From contig DFQH01000004.1 of the NCBI GenBank assembly GCA_002377695.1, positions 186,001 to 250,000 on the forward strand: 64,000 nucleotides of DNA, given 5' to 3'. The stretch comes from Citromicrobium sp. UBA3494. Its GTDB lineage: Bacteria; Pseudomonadota; Alphaproteobacteria; Sphingomonadales; Sphingomonadaceae. Every line of letters begins with the position of its first letter. The first letter of the stretch is position 1. Below, piece after piece: positions 1 through 9,166 of this stretch. Made by a program: the position numbers and the translations under genes. Under the pieces are notes generated by a model. The model was not told the origin of the DNA. It was given only the letters and a program-made list of their open reading frames with translations, and ran no database searches.

Positions 1-2
1 TG

Positions 3-1094
3 ACGATCCAGCTCGGCTACGGGCTGGTCCAGCTCGCCGACGACAAGAAGGGCGCGCCGCTGGTCGCGCGGCTGACCGGGCTGCGCAAGCAGATGTGCCA
101 GGCTTTCGGTTTCGTGGTGCCGCAGTTCCGCATTGCCGACAGCTTCGACATCGGACCGGACGAATATCGGATCATGCTGGGCGGCGCGCCGGTGGGCTCA
201 GGCACGCTGCGTGCGAACAAGCTGCTGGCGATCGACACCGGCGAAGTGCTCGACGCGCATGTGCTGCAGGGCGAGCCGACCAAGGACCCGAGCTTCGGTT
301 GCGATGCCAAATGGATCGACGCGGGATCGCGCGATCTGGCGGTGGCCGAAGGCTATCTGGTGGTCGATCCGGAAAGCGTCATCGCCACGCAGGTCCACCA
401 GTTGCTCGCAGGCCGCGCGGCCGAGCTGCTGGGCCCCGACCAGGTGCGCGAATTGCTGGACCTGCTGCGCGAACGCCATTCGCAGTTGATCGAAACGATC
501 ACGCCGCAGCCCCTGTCGCTGGCCGCGATCACCGCGGTGCTCAAGGCGCTGCTGGCGGATGGCATTTCGCTGACGCACTCGGTGCGCGTGTTCTCCAGCC
601 TTTCGCAGGCGGCGCAGCGCACCGCGGACCCGGCGCAGATCGTGGAACTGATGCGGACCGATCTGGGCACGCTGCTGGTCGGCAATATCTGCGGCCCCAA
701 CGAGCGGTTGCCGGTCGTCACCCTGGCCGCGCAGCTGGAAGAGATGGTCGTCGGCGGGATGCAGGACCCGACCACGGGAGAGATCGTGATCGAGCCCGAT
801 CTGGCGCGCTCCATCGGTGAACGGATCGGCGCGCTGTTGCAGAGCCGTCCGCAGGGCGCGCTGACGCCTGCGCTGGTCGTCCAGCCTCGCGCGCGCCGTG
901 TGCTCGCCAGCCTGCTGAAGCTGCGCGCGCCCGGCATGCTGGTCCTGTCGATCAACGAATTGCCCGCCGCCCAGCCGATCGAGGTGGTCGCGGTGATCGG
1001 TGACGAGGCGGAGGCCGCCCCGAGCGAACCCCGTCAGCTTCCGCCGCCGGAGCATCAGTCAGCCATGCAACCTGCCGAGGCACTTGCCGCATGA
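3..1094 (+). CDS. flhA: Flagellar biosynthesis protein FlhA, C-terminal part (5' end outside window)
   Basis: The reading frame is open from the window edge to a TGA at 1092-1094, giving 363 residues of what is normally a protein of about 700. It matches the cytoplasmic domain of FlhA, the export-gate subunit of the flagellar type III secretion system, which docks chaperone-substrate complexes. Typical stretches include VPQFRIADSFDI and EYRIMLGGAPVG near the start, then a helical region and a CLR-like basic tail segment (RPQGALTPALVVQPRARR). The N-terminal membrane part lies outside the window. The stop overlaps the fliA start by four bases (ATGA), so the two are probably co-translated. Confidence 0.92.
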   Translation, partial: TIQLGYGLVQLADDKKGAPLVARLTGLRKQMCQAFGFVVPQFRIADSFDIGPDEYRIMLGGAPVGSGTLRANKLLAIDTGEVLDAHVLQGEPTKDPSFGCDAKWIDAGSRDLAVAEGYLVVDPESVIATQVHQLLAGRAAELLGPDQVRELLDLLRERHSQLIETITPQPLSLAAITAVLKALLADGISLTHSVRVFSSLSQAAQRTADPAQIVELMRTDLGTLLVGNICGPNERLPVVTLAAQLEEMVVGGMQDPTTGEIVIEPDLARSIGERIGALLQSRPQGALTPALVVQPRARRVLASLLKLRAPGMLVLSINELPAAQPIEVVAVIGDEAEAAPSEPRQLPPPEHQSAMQPAEALAA

Positions 1095-1813
1095 AGCACG
1101 ACCACTCCAATTTTGCCGTCCGTCAGGCCTATGGTTCCAGCGTCCAGCAGAAGGTGACGCAGTTCCTGCCGCTGGTGCGCAAGCTTGCCTGGTACTACGA
1201 AGGCCATGGCAGCGCGACGATCGATGTGGACGATCTGATGCAGGCCGGGATGATGGCGCTGACCGAAGCGGCGCAGAGGCACGACCGGCCGAGCGACGAT
1301 GGCTTCGCGGCCTATGCCAAAATGCGCGTGCGCGGCGCCATGGTGGACCTGTTGCGCGGCCAATCCCACAAGCCGCGCAGCGCGGCGAGCTGGTCGCGCA
1401 AGCGCGATTGTGCAGAACAGGGCCTGCGCACCGAACTGGGCCGCGCGCCCACCGCCGCCGAAATGGCTGGCGCGATGGACATGCCGCTCGACCGGTACGA
1501 AGCGATGCGATTTGCCGCCTCGACCAGTTCCACCTCGATAGAGGAATGCTACTCGGACAGCGACAGCGCCTTCGGCGACGAGCGGCCGGACCCCGAAGCG
1601 AGCCTGCTGGCGAGCGAGGACAGTTCGGTTCTGGCCGGTGCCATCGCCGCACTGCCGGAACGATTGCAGCTGGTCCTGAAGCTCTATTTCATCGAGGAAC
1701 TGAACCTCAACGAGATCGCCGCGGTGCTGGGCGTGAGCGTGCCGCGGGTGCATCAGCTGAAGGCAGATGCGCTTAAGAAGGCGCGCGTCGCGCTGGTATC
1801 GCAGACGGATTAG
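1091..1813 (+). CDS. fliA: RNA polymerase sigma factor FliA (sigma-28)
   Basis: A 240-residue flagellar sigma factor that directs transcription of late flagellar and chemotaxis genes. Region 2 is clear (LVRKLAWYYEGHGS, then DVDDLMQAGMMALTEAAQR and FAAYAKMRVRGAMVDLLR), followed by a region 3 segment (LRTELGRAPTAAEMAGAM). Region 4 is at the C terminus (PERLQLVLKLYFIEELNLNEIA, split by a helix-turn-helix ending in VPRVHQLKADALKK). Length is normal for FliA. It directly follows flhA with an ATGA overlap, a common arrangement in flagellar clusters. No anti-sigma factor FlgM is visible in the window. Confidence 0.9.
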   Translation: MKHDHSNFAVRQAYGSSVQQKVTQFLPLVRKLAWYYEGHGSATIDVDDLMQAGMMALTEAAQRHDRPSDDGFAAYAKMRVRGAMVDLLRGQSHKPRSAASWSRKRDCAEQGLRTELGRAPTAAEMAGAMDMPLDRYEAMRFAASTSSTSIEECYSDSDSAFGDERPDPEASLLASEDSSVLAGAIAALPERLQLVLKLYFIEELNLNEIAAVLGVSVPRVHQLKADALKKARVALVSQTD

Positions 1814-1872
1814 ACCGGGCCGAAGTGCAGGCGGCTGCGCGAAGCGTTTGCACCGCAGCATAACTTGCCTCT

Positions 1873-2625
1873 ATGGCCTTGCGCATGGCCGACGGAGATC
1901 TCGATCCACCGCCTGCATTGGGCGCTATCGCCTGTCCGGCACTGTTTCTCGATTTCGACGGTACCTTGGTCGAACTCGCGCCGAGCCCCTCGCAAATCGT
2001 CGTTCCCGACTATCTGTCAGGCGCGCTGCAGCGCAAGGCGGCGCAGCTCGATGGTCGGCTGGCGCTGATTTCCGGGCGTTTCGTGGCAGATGTCCGCAGT
2101 CACCTGCCTGATTGCGCCGTCGTCGTCAGCGGGTCGCACGGGGCGGAGATCACCAGTCCGCAGGGTTCTCCCGTGGGCGAGAAGGAGGTTCCGCGGATCG
2201 CCGATGCCGTGCTGGCGCAGGCGCGCGATTACGCGGCCCGAACCGACGGCCTGCTGCTGGAGGAAAAGGCGCTGGGGGTGGGCCTGCACTACCGCAATTG
2301 CGAAGATCGGCGCGACGAAATCCACCGTTTCGCGCAAGACCTGGCGCAAGAGCACGGACTGCACCTGCGCGATGGCAAGATGCTCTTCGAACTTGCGACC
2401 ACCGATGCCGACAAGGGCGCCGGCGTACGCGCGATCATGGAACAATCGCCTTTCGCGGGCGCTTTCCCGATTTTCGTGGGCGACGATACGACCGACGAGG
2501 ATGGCTTTGCGGCCGTGAACGATTTGGGCGGCTTCGGCGTTCTGGTCGGCGAAAGACGCAAAACCCTGGCGCGATACCGCCTCCGCGATGTGGCGGCCGT
2601 CCATCAATGGCTGGAGCTTGAATGA
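1873..2625 (+). CDS. otsB: Trehalose-6-phosphate phosphatase
   Basis: A 250-residue HAD-superfamily phosphatase that dephosphorylates trehalose-6-phosphate to trehalose in the cytoplasm. The HAD motif I DFDGTL is at residues 27-32, with the nucleophile and acid aspartates. LISGR (motif II region), a GSHGAE segment and the C-terminal FVGDDTTDEDGF acidic motif follow, all characteristic of OtsB. A second ATG four codons in (1885) is an alternative start. The stop overlaps the next gene by four bases (ATGA), which places otsB first in a three-gene trehalose operon. Only 59 bases separate it from fliA, so read-through from the flagellar operon is possible. Confidence 0.92.
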   Translation: MALRMADGDLDPPPALGAIACPALFLDFDGTLVELAPSPSQIVVPDYLSGALQRKAAQLDGRLALISGRFVADVRSHLPDCAVVVSGSHGAEITSPQGSPVGEKEVPRIADAVLAQARDYAARTDGLLLEEKALGVGLHYRNCEDRRDEIHRFAQDLAQEHGLHLRDGKMLFELATTDADKGAGVRAIMEQSPFAGAFPIFVGDDTTDEDGFAAVNDLGGFGVLVGERRKTLARYRLRDVAAVHQWLELE

Positions 2626-4421
2626 CACAGACACCACCGCAAAGCTCTCTCGAACTCTGGCCGGTGGGCAATTGCCAGGTCTCCGGCATGTATGACGAGC
2701 GCGGCGGCCTCGTCTGGGGGTGCGTGCCGCGTGTCGATGGCGATCCGGTGTTCTGCTCTCTCATCAATGGCAGCAATCAGGACGAGGGCGTTTGGCGGAT
2801 CGAGCTGGAAGGCTTTACCCGTGCCACGCAGGAATATCAGCGCAACACCGCGATCCTGAAGACGCGGCTGGAAGCGGAAGACGGCAGCGCGGTGGACATC
2901 ATCGACTTCGCGCCCCGTTTCCGCCGTTCGGGCCGCATGTATCGCCCGGTCGCCTTCGTGCGGATCGTGCGTCCCGTCGCGGGTACGCCGCGCATTACGG
3001 TCAACCTCTCGCCAATGAAGAACTATGGCGAGGCTCTGGCGGCGACCACCAACGGCACCAACCATATCCGCTATCTGGTCGGCCAGCAGGCGATGCGGCT
3101 TACCACCGATGCCCCGGTTGGTTATGTGCTGGAAAAGCGCAAGTTCCGGCTGGAAAACGACCTGCATTTCTTCCTCGGCCCGGACGAGCCCTTCGGGGGC
3201 AATGTCGGCCACGAGGTCGAGACAATGCTGGAGCTGACCGACCACTACTGGCGGCACTGGGTGCGCGGCCTCGCCACCGTGATGGAATGGCAGGACGCGG
3301 TGATCCGCGCCGCGATCACGCTGAAGATCTGCCAGCACGAGGAAACCGGCGCCATCGTGGCCGCGCTGACCACCTCGATCCCCGAGGCGCCCGGTAGCGA
3401 GCGCAACTGGGATTACCGCTACTGCTGGATCAGGGACGCCTATTACACCGTGCAGGCGCTCAACCGGCTGGGCGCGCTCGACGTGCTGGAAAAGTACCTC
3501 GCCTATCTGCGCAACATCGTGGACAACGCGAAGGGCGGGGCGGTGCAGCCGCTCTATTCGGTGATGGGCGAGCCCGAACTGACGGAGAGCTTTGCGGAAA
3601 ACCTCTCCGGCTATCGCGGCATGGGCCCGGTGCGCAAAGGCAATGCCGCCTACAGCCAGGTTCAGCACGACGCCTATGGCCAGATCGTGCTGCCCAGCGT
3701 GCAGGCCTTCTTCGACCAGCGGCTCTATCGCATGGCGGGCGAGGCCGACTTCGAAAGCCTGGAGCAGGTGGGCGAGATGGCGTGGAAGATGCACGACCAG
3801 CCCGATGCCGGCCTGTGGGAATTCCGCACACGGCAGGAGGTCCATACCTACTCGGTACTGATGAGCTGGGCGGCCTGCGGACGCATCGCCACGGTCGCGC
3901 AAAGGCTTGGCCTGACCGAGAAGTGCGAGTTCTGGCGCCAACGTGCCGCCACCATCCGCGCGAAGATCGAAGACGAAGCGTGGAACGAGGAGGGGCAGCA
4001 CTACGCCTCAGCGATGGGCGGCAGCCATCTCGACGCAAGCCTGCTCCAGATGATCGACCTGGGCTTCTTGAAGCCCGAGGACGAACGTTTTCAGATGACC
4101 TTCGCGGCGATCGAAAAGGGGCTGCGGCGCGGCGAACACATGCTCCGCTACGATGCGGAAGACGATTTCGGCCTGCCCGAGACGGCGTTCAACATCTGCA
4201 CCTTCTGGCTGATGGAGGCACTGCATCTGGCAGGCCGGGAGGAAGAGGCGCGCAACCTGTTCGAAACGATGCTCTCCCACCGCACGAAATCGGGCCTGCT
4301 GTCCGAAGACCTCGATTTTAACAATGGCGAACTCTGGGGCAATTTCCCCCAGACGTACTCTTTGGTGGGTATCATCAACTGTGCGACCCTCTTGTCCAGA
4401 CCATGGAGTGTGATCCGATGA
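2622..4421 (+). CDS. Glycoside hydrolase family 15 protein (trehalase/glucoamylase-like)
   Basis: A 599-residue GH15 protein with an N-terminal beta-sandwich and an (alpha/alpha)6 barrel. Diagnostic stretches are NWDYRYCWIRDAYYTVQAL near residue 265, GLWEFR near residue 400 with the expected general-acid glutamate, and LLSEDLD...GNFPQTYS near residue 560 with the expected base glutamate. Bacterial GH15 enzymes of this type include trehalases as well as glucan hydrolases. Its position between otsB and otsA, joined to both by ATGA overlaps, favours a trehalose-related role, either turnover or making trehalose from glucans. No signal peptide is visible, so it should act in the cytoplasm. Substrate is not decided by sequence. 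Confidence 0.88.
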   Translation: MTQTPPQSSLELWPVGNCQVSGMYDERGGLVWGCVPRVDGDPVFCSLINGSNQDEGVWRIELEGFTRATQEYQRNTAILKTRLEAEDGSAVDIIDFAPRFRRSGRMYRPVAFVRIVRPVAGTPRITVNLSPMKNYGEALAATTNGTNHIRYLVGQQAMRLTTDAPVGYVLEKRKFRLENDLHFFLGPDEPFGGNVGHEVETMLELTDHYWRHWVRGLATVMEWQDAVIRAAITLKICQHEETGAIVAALTTSIPEAPGSERNWDYRYCWIRDAYYTVQALNRLGALDVLEKYLAYLRNIVDNAKGGAVQPLYSVMGEPELTESFAENLSGYRGMGPVRKGNAAYSQVQHDAYGQIVLPSVQAFFDQRLYRMAGEADFESLEQVGEMAWKMHDQPDAGLWEFRTRQEVHTYSVLMSWAACGRIATVAQRLGLTEKCEFWRQRAATIRAKIEDEAWNEEGQHYASAMGGSHLDASLLQMIDLGFLKPEDERFQMTFAAIEKGLRRGEHMLRYDAEDDFGLPETAFNICTFWLMEALHLAGREEEARNLFETMLSHRTKSGLLSEDLDFNNGELWGNFPQTYSLVGIINCATLLSRPWSVIR

Positions 4422-5791
4422 GCCGCCTGATCGTTGTCTCGAACAGAGTGTCCGTCCCCAAGGCCCGCGGTGCCGCGGGATCGCAAGGCGGGCTGGCCGT
4501 GGCACTTGGATCGGCCTTGCGCGAGCGGCGCGGCATCTGGTTCGGCTGGTCGGGCAAGGAGACGGAGACCTATACCGGCGACATCAACATGCAGAAGAAC
4601 GATGGGGTCACCACGGCGACCATCGATCTGGAAGCGCAGGATGTCGACGAATATTACAACGGTTACGCCAATCGCACGCTTTGGCCGCTGTTTCACTACC
4701 GCATTGATCTTGCCGAATACGAAACGGGCTTCGGCAAGGGATACGAGCGGGTCAACAAGCGCTTTGCCGACAGCCTCGGCCCGCTGATCGAGCCGGAGGA
4801 CATGGTCTGGGTCCACGACTACCACCTGCTGCCGCTGGGCAGTCGCCTGCGCGAACGCGGCAACAAGAACAAGATCGGCTTCTTCCTCCACATCCCCTGG
4901 CCTCCGCGCAACCTGCTGGTCGCGCTGCCGTTCCACGAGCGGCTGGTGCTGACCATGCTCGATTACGACCTGATCGGCTTCCAGGACGAGGAATCGGTCG
5001 ACAGTTTCTTGGGCTATTGCCGCAAGGAACTGCAGGCGGATGTGCGCGAAGATGGCACCGTCACCTACGACGGGCGCTCGGTCAAAGTCGCTGCCTTTCC
5101 TATCGGGCTGGATTACGATGATTTTCTGGAGGGCGGCCAAAGTGGCGAGGCGCGCCAGGCGGAACAGCGCATGCGCTCCAGCTCGCGCTACCGCAAGGTC
5201 ATCATCGGGGTGGACCGGCTGGACTATTCCAAGGGCCTGCCGGAGCGGTTCGACGCGCTCGGCCGTTTCTTCGATACCTATCCGGAGCGGGTGAAGGAAA
5301 CGCTCTACGTCCAGATCGCGCCGCCATCGCGGCAGGATGTCGTCAGCTACCAGCGCATCCGCAACACGCTGGAACAGAAGGCCGGCCAGATCAACGGCGA
5401 GCGTTCGGAGGTGGACATGGTCCCCATCCGCTACGTCAACAAGGGATACCCCCGGCAGGCGCTGTTCGGCATTTATCGGTCTGCCCACGTGGGCCTCGTC
5501 ACGCCGCTGCGCGACGGGATGAACCTTGTCGCCAAGGAATACGTGGCGGCGCAGGACCCGGAAGACCCGGGAGTTCTGGTGCTCTCGCGCTTCGCGGGCG
5601 CAGCCGAACAGCTCAAGGATGCTCTGCTCGTCAATCCCTACAGCCTGGAAGAAACCAGCGAGGCAATCCGCACCGCGCTCGACATGCCGCTGGAAGAGCG
5701 CAAGGCGCGCTGGGAAAAGCTCAACGAAGTGATCAGGACCTCCACGGTCGAGCAGTGGCGATCCGATTTCGTCGAGGCGCTGAGCGCCTGA
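4418..5791 (+). CDS. otsA: Trehalose-6-phosphate synthase (UDP/GDP-glucose-dependent)
   Basis: A 457-residue GT20 glycosyltransferase that joins an activated glucose to glucose-6-phosphate to form trehalose-6-phosphate. The N-terminal donor loop ([13 protein letters not shown]), [11 protein letters not shown], the [10 protein letters not shown] stretch, [15 protein letters not shown] and the C-terminal [12 protein letters not shown] are all standard OtsA motifs. I chose the ATG at 4418 rather than one five codons upstream at 4403. From 4418 the protein begins [12 protein letters not shown] as in the family, and the ATG overlaps the GH15 stop in an ATGA. With otsB it completes the two-step trehalose pathway, usually osmotic or desiccation protection. 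Confidence 0.94.
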   Translation: MSRLIVVSNRVSVPKARGAAGSQGGLAVALGSALRERRGIWFGWSGKETETYTGDINMQKNDGVTTATIDLEAQDVDEYYNGYANRTLWPLFHYRIDLAEYETGFGKGYERVNKRFADSLGPLIEPEDMVWVHDYHLLPLGSRLRERGNKNKIGFFLHIPWPPRNLLVALPFHERLVLTMLDYDLIGFQDEESVDSFLGYCRKELQADVREDGTVTYDGRSVKVAAFPIGLDYDDFLEGGQSGEARQAEQRMRSSSRYRKVIIGVDRLDYSKGLPERFDALGRFFDTYPERVKETLYVQIAPPSRQDVVSYQRIRNTLEQKAGQINGERSEVDMVPIRYVNKGYPRQALFGIYRSAHVGLVTPLRDGMNLVAKEYVAAQDPEDPGVLVLSRFAGAAEQLKDALLVNPYSLEETSEAIRTALDMPLEERKARWEKLNEVIRTSTVEQWRSDFVEALSA

Positions 5792-5813
5792 GGCGCCGCC
5801 TTATGCCAGTGGC

Positions 5814-6482
5814 CTAGATCAGCGCGCGGCGGCCATCCCCCGCAAGGCTGACGAGCACCCAGATGATCAGCGGCACGAACACGAAGCTGAGCACAACCTT
5901 TGCAATCGCCTGCCCGATCAGCAGCGGTACGATGTCGAACTGACCGTAGAACGCGACCGTGATGAAGATCAGCGTGTCGACCGCCTGGCTAACCGCGGAT
6001 GCGAAGCCGCCCCGCAGCATCATCCAGAAGCCGCCGCCATCCCCGGAACCGCGCAGTCGTTCGAACAGCCAGACATTGAGGAACAGCGAAACCCCATAGG
6101 CGATGGGGCCAGCGATCATGATCCGCCCTGTCTGGCTCAGCACGGTTTCGAATGCCGCGAGGTTTTCCGCCGGCATCTGCGGGCTGGGCGGGAAGGCCAA
6201 CACCAGCTGGATCAGCAGGACCGACAGGCCGAGCGGGGCAAAGCCCCACAATACCAGCCTGTTCGCGGCCGCCTTGCCGTAAAGCTGGGCGATCGTGCTG
6301 GAAATGGCGACCAGCATCAGGAACGCGAGAATTCCCGACTCCACCGCCAGGGTGGTGAAGCCCAGCGGCAGGGCGATCTGCTTGAAGCCCAGCACCCCGG
6401 CCAGCACGGTCATCCCGCCGTAGAGCAATGCATAAACGAATAGCGGGCGGGGCAGCGCAGGGGCCGTGCGGGTCTGGTCCAT
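5814..6482 (-). CDS. Queuosine precursor transporter, YhhQ/VUT family
   Basis: A 222-residue inner-membrane protein with about six hydrophobic helices, belonging to the vitamin uptake transporter (VUT) / YhhQ family that imports preQ0 or preQ1 for queuosine tRNA modification. The central stretch with ESGILAFLMLVAISS, a hydrophilic loop, then GPIAYGVSLFLNVWLFERLR and SQAVDTLIFITVAFYG is typical of the family. It is convergent with otsA, ending 22 bases from its stop, and divergent from the CNT transporter. No queuosine biosynthesis genes are nearby. Assignment to the family is firm, and the substrate follows from the family. Confidence 0.85.
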   Translation of the reverse strand: MDQTRTAPALPRPLFVYALLYGGMTVLAGVLGFKQIALPLGFTTLAVESGILAFLMLVAISSTIAQLYGKAAANRLVLWGFAPLGLSVLLIQLVLAFPPSPQMPAENLAAFETVLSQTGRIMIAGPIAYGVSLFLNVWLFERLRGSGDGGGFWMMLRGGFASAVSQAVDTLIFITVAFYGQFDIVPLLIGQAIAKVVLSFVFVPLIIWVLVSLAGDGRRALI

Positions 6483-6613
6483 GGCCCGGGGCTTAAGATC
6501 GTGAAGCGAAAAAGGAAAGATGGCGGGAACCGATTTGCCCCATGCGAATTGACTGGCTCTGCCGAAAAGGCAAAGGGTGCGCGAACTTCCAGCGGACGAC
6601 CCGAAAGGCTTTT

Positions 6614-7978
6614 ATGCCGCCCGTTCTTGCCAGCCTGATTGGGATCGTTGCGATCCTCGCCTTTGCCTTCCTGCTTTCCAACGCCAAGACCAAGATCCGC
6701 CTGCGGGTCGTCCTGTCCGCCTTCGCGCTACAGGCACTGCTCGCGTTCCTGATCCTGCGCACGTCCGGCGGGCGGATGGTGATCCGCGAGATGAGCAACG
6801 GCGTTGCCGCGCTTCTCTCCTATGCCGATGCCGGCACCGCCTTCCTGTTCGGGGCGGACAATCCGCTGTCGAACACCTTCGCGCTGGGCGCACTGCCGGT
6901 GATCGTGTTCTTCGCGGCGCTGGTTTCGATTCTCTATCACCTCGGCATCATGCAGGTCATCGTACGCTGGCTGGGCGGCGGCATCGGCGCGATTACCGGG
7001 ATCAGCAAGGTCGAGGCGCTGGGATCGGCGGCGAACATCCTCGTCGGCCAGTCGGAAAGCCCGCTGGTCGTGCGGCCCTATCTCGCGGCGCTGGCACCCA
7101 GCCGCCTGTTCACCCTGATGACCGTGGGCATGGCCGGTGTCGCGGGCACCATCCTGGCCGCCTATGCCGGGCTGCTGGGCAACGAATACCTGCCCTTCCT
7201 GCTGGCCGCAGCCTTTATGTCCGCGCCGGGCGGCATCCTGATGGCGAAGATCATCATGCCCGACGTGGAAGACGCCTCCCCCGAAGCCGAAGGGGAACTG
7301 AACCTGCCACGTGGCCGGATCAGCGCCGAGGGGCCGGCGGCCATTACCGAGAGAGAACACGCCCACGAGGTCGAAATGGCCGAGGCCTTCGAGGAAGGCG
7401 AACGGCCCGCCAACCTGATCGAGGCGGCTGCCCAGGGTGCGCAGACCGGCCTGAAGCTGGCGGCTGCGGTCGGCGCGATGCTGCTTGCATTCGTCGCGCT
7501 GGTCGCACTGGCCAATGGCCTTCTGGGCGGGGTGGGCTCCGGAATCGTGCAGCTGGCGGAATCCGTTGGGGTTCCCTTCCGGGCGGATGTGGCCACCTGG
7601 CTGCTCGACCTCAGTTTCCAGAAGCTACTGGGCATGATCTTCGCACCGATCATGTTCCTTATCGGCGTTCCGTGGGAGGATGCGGGAATCGCCGGCGGGC
7701 TGTTCGGCACCAAGATCGTGCTCAACGAATTCGTGGCCTTCATCGAGCTGGGCCAGATCGGCGCCGCGGACATGTCCGAGCGCAGCCGGGCGATCATCAC
7801 CTTCGCCCTGTGCGGCTTTGCGAATTTCAGCTCGATTGCCATTCAGATGGCGGTGACGGGGGGGCTGGCGCCCAACCAGCGCCCCGTCATCGCCAAGCTG
7901 GGCATTCGTGCGCTGGTCGCCGGATCGCTCGCCAACCTTATGAGCGCGGCGCTCGCCGGGCTCTTCCTGCCTGCCTGA
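6614..7978 (+). CDS. CNT (NupC-type) concentrative nucleoside transporter
   Basis: A 454-residue polytopic membrane protein of the concentrative nucleoside transporter family, which imports nucleosides with sodium or protons. Family features are a long gating domain ([21 protein letters not shown], split by the conserved G-Q-S-E-S-P-L loop near residue 150) and a C-terminal [10 protein letters not shown] motif followed by [15 protein letters not shown]. An in-frame ATG at 6542 would add 24 unrelated basic residues. I prefer 6614 because it follows a GAAAGG ribosome site by about six bases and starts the first transmembrane helix properly. It is 13 bases upstream of the 2OG oxygenase gene and probably co-transcribed with it. 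Confidence 0.9.
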   Translation: MPPVLASLIGIVAILAFAFLLSNAKTKIRLRVVLSAFALQALLAFLILRTSGGRMVIREMSNGVAALLSYADAGTAFLFGADNPLSNTFALGALPVIVFFAALVSILYHLGIMQVIVRWLGGGIGAITGISKVEALGSAANILVGQSESPLVVRPYLAALAPSRLFTLMTVGMAGVAGTILAAYAGLLGNEYLPFLLAAAFMSAPGGILMAKIIMPDVEDASPEAEGELNLPRGRISAEGPAAITEREHAHEVEMAEAFEEGERPANLIEAAAQGAQTGLKLAAAVGAMLLAFVALVALANGLLGGVGSGIVQLAESVGVPFRADVATWLLDLSFQKLLGMIFAPIMFLIGVPWEDAGIAGGLFGTKIVLNEFVAFIELGQIGAADMSERSRAIITFALCGFANFSSIAIQMAVTGGLAPNQRPVIAKLGIRALVAGSLANLMSAALAGLFLPA

Positions 7979-7991
7979 CAAGAGAGCTTCC

Positions 7992-8921
7992 ATGTCCGAT
8001 ATTGCTTCCGTCTCGCTCGAACGCCCGCTGGAGGACATCGCGCGCGATCTGGGGGAGAGCTTTGCCGAGTTCGGCTTCGGCATCGTGCGCGACCATGGCA
8101 TTCCCGACGAACTGGTGGCGCGGGCGCAGGCGGCGAGCGAGGCCTTTTTCGCGCTGCCCGAAGAGGCGAAGCGGGCCTACAAGATCGAAGGCAATGCAGG
8201 CGCGCGGGGCTACACCCCCTTCGGGCAGGAGCAGGCCAAGGACGCGACCGTGTTCGATCTCAAGGAGTTCTGGCACGTCGGCCGCGATCTGGACGAGGGC
8301 CACCCGCTGGCACGGTTCATGGAACCCAATATCTGGCCCGCCGAAGTGCCCGAGTTCGAGCCGACCATGCGCGAACTTTTCAACGCTTTCGACGCGAGCG
8401 GCAGCCGCATCCTCTCGGCCATTGCCATCCATCTGGGCGAAGCGCCCGACTTCTTCGATTCGGCGATCGAGGACGGCAATTCGGTGCTGCGCCTGCTTCG
8501 CTATCCGCCGCTGCCCGAGGATGCGCCCGACGGAGCGATCCGCGCTGCCCCGCATGGCGACATCAACGCCATCACCTTGCTGCTGGGCGCGGAGGAAGCC
8601 GGGCTGGAACTGCTTACGCGCAAGGGCGAATGGCTGGCGGTCAGCCCGCCGCCCGGCGCGCTGGCGGTCAATATCGGCGACATGCTGGAACGGCTGACGA
8701 ATCACCGCCTGCGCTCGACGACGCACCGGGTGGTCAATCCGAGCGGGGATGCCGCGCGGCGAACGCGCTATTCAATGCCCTACTTCCTTCATTTCCGGCC
8801 CGATTTCGAAATTGCGCCGCTGCCATCCTGCATCGCCGAGGGCGCCGAGGGAGAGGCGCCCGAGCCGATCCTGGCGCACGACTTCCTGATGCAGCGCCTG
8901 CGCGAGATCAAGCTGGCCTGA
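7992..8921 (+). CDS. 2-oxoglutarate/Fe(II)-dependent oxygenase, isopenicillin N synthase-like
   Basis: A 309-residue enzyme with the N-terminal DIOX_N region (GFGIVRDHGIPDEL) and the C-terminal double-stranded beta-helix. Iron ligands are visible as HGD near residue 188 and H in STTHRVVNP near residue 240. The 2-oxoglutarate-binding R-x-S is in RTRYSMPYF. Members of this family hydroxylate or oxidise small molecules, and the substrate cannot be read from sequence. It follows the nucleoside transporter closely on the same strand, so a role in nucleoside or base oxidation is conceivable but unproven. Confidence 0.85.
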   Translation: MSDIASVSLERPLEDIARDLGESFAEFGFGIVRDHGIPDELVARAQAASEAFFALPEEAKRAYKIEGNAGARGYTPFGQEQAKDATVFDLKEFWHVGRDLDEGHPLARFMEPNIWPAEVPEFEPTMRELFNAFDASGSRILSAIAIHLGEAPDFFDSAIEDGNSVLRLLRYPPLPEDAPDGAIRAAPHGDINAITLLLGAEEAGLELLTRKGEWLAVSPPPGALAVNIGDMLERLTNHRLRSTTHRVVNPSGDAARRTRYSMPYFLHFRPDFEIAPLPSCIAEGAEGEAPEPILAHDFLMQRLREIKLA

Positions 8922-9056
8922 CCCACGTTACAGCGACCGTCACACTGTTACGGTTATAATAAAGTTGCGCATGTTGCAGTGCGGCAACACCTCTGAAACC
9001 CGGAAATGCGTGTCTTCCGAGGATGGGGCGCCGAGCAGTGTCACGGTCCGGCCATG

Positions 9057-9074
9057 CCGTCACTGAACTGTCAT
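9057..9074 (+). promoter_or_regulatory. Candidate PHO box upstream of the Oar-like receptor
   Basis: Two seven-base direct repeats, CCGTCAC and CTGTCAT, are separated by exactly four bases (TGAA). This is the layout of a PhoB-binding PHO box (consensus CTGTCAT repeats at 11-base period). It lies 93 bases upstream of the receptor start at 9167. The match is partial in the first repeat, so this is a candidate only. Confidence 0.35.
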
Positions 9075-9166
9075 ATTTCTGGCCTTAGGCGCCCTTCGAC
9101 CGGCCAGGGGGTCGGCCCACAGACATTATCGATTCTCACCACGACGCGTCTTCAAAGGGGTAGTCC

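Noticed and set aside
8955..8960. TATAAT before the Oar-like receptor as its promoter
   Set aside because: No acceptable -35 at 16-18 bases upstream, and it lies over 200 bases from the gene.
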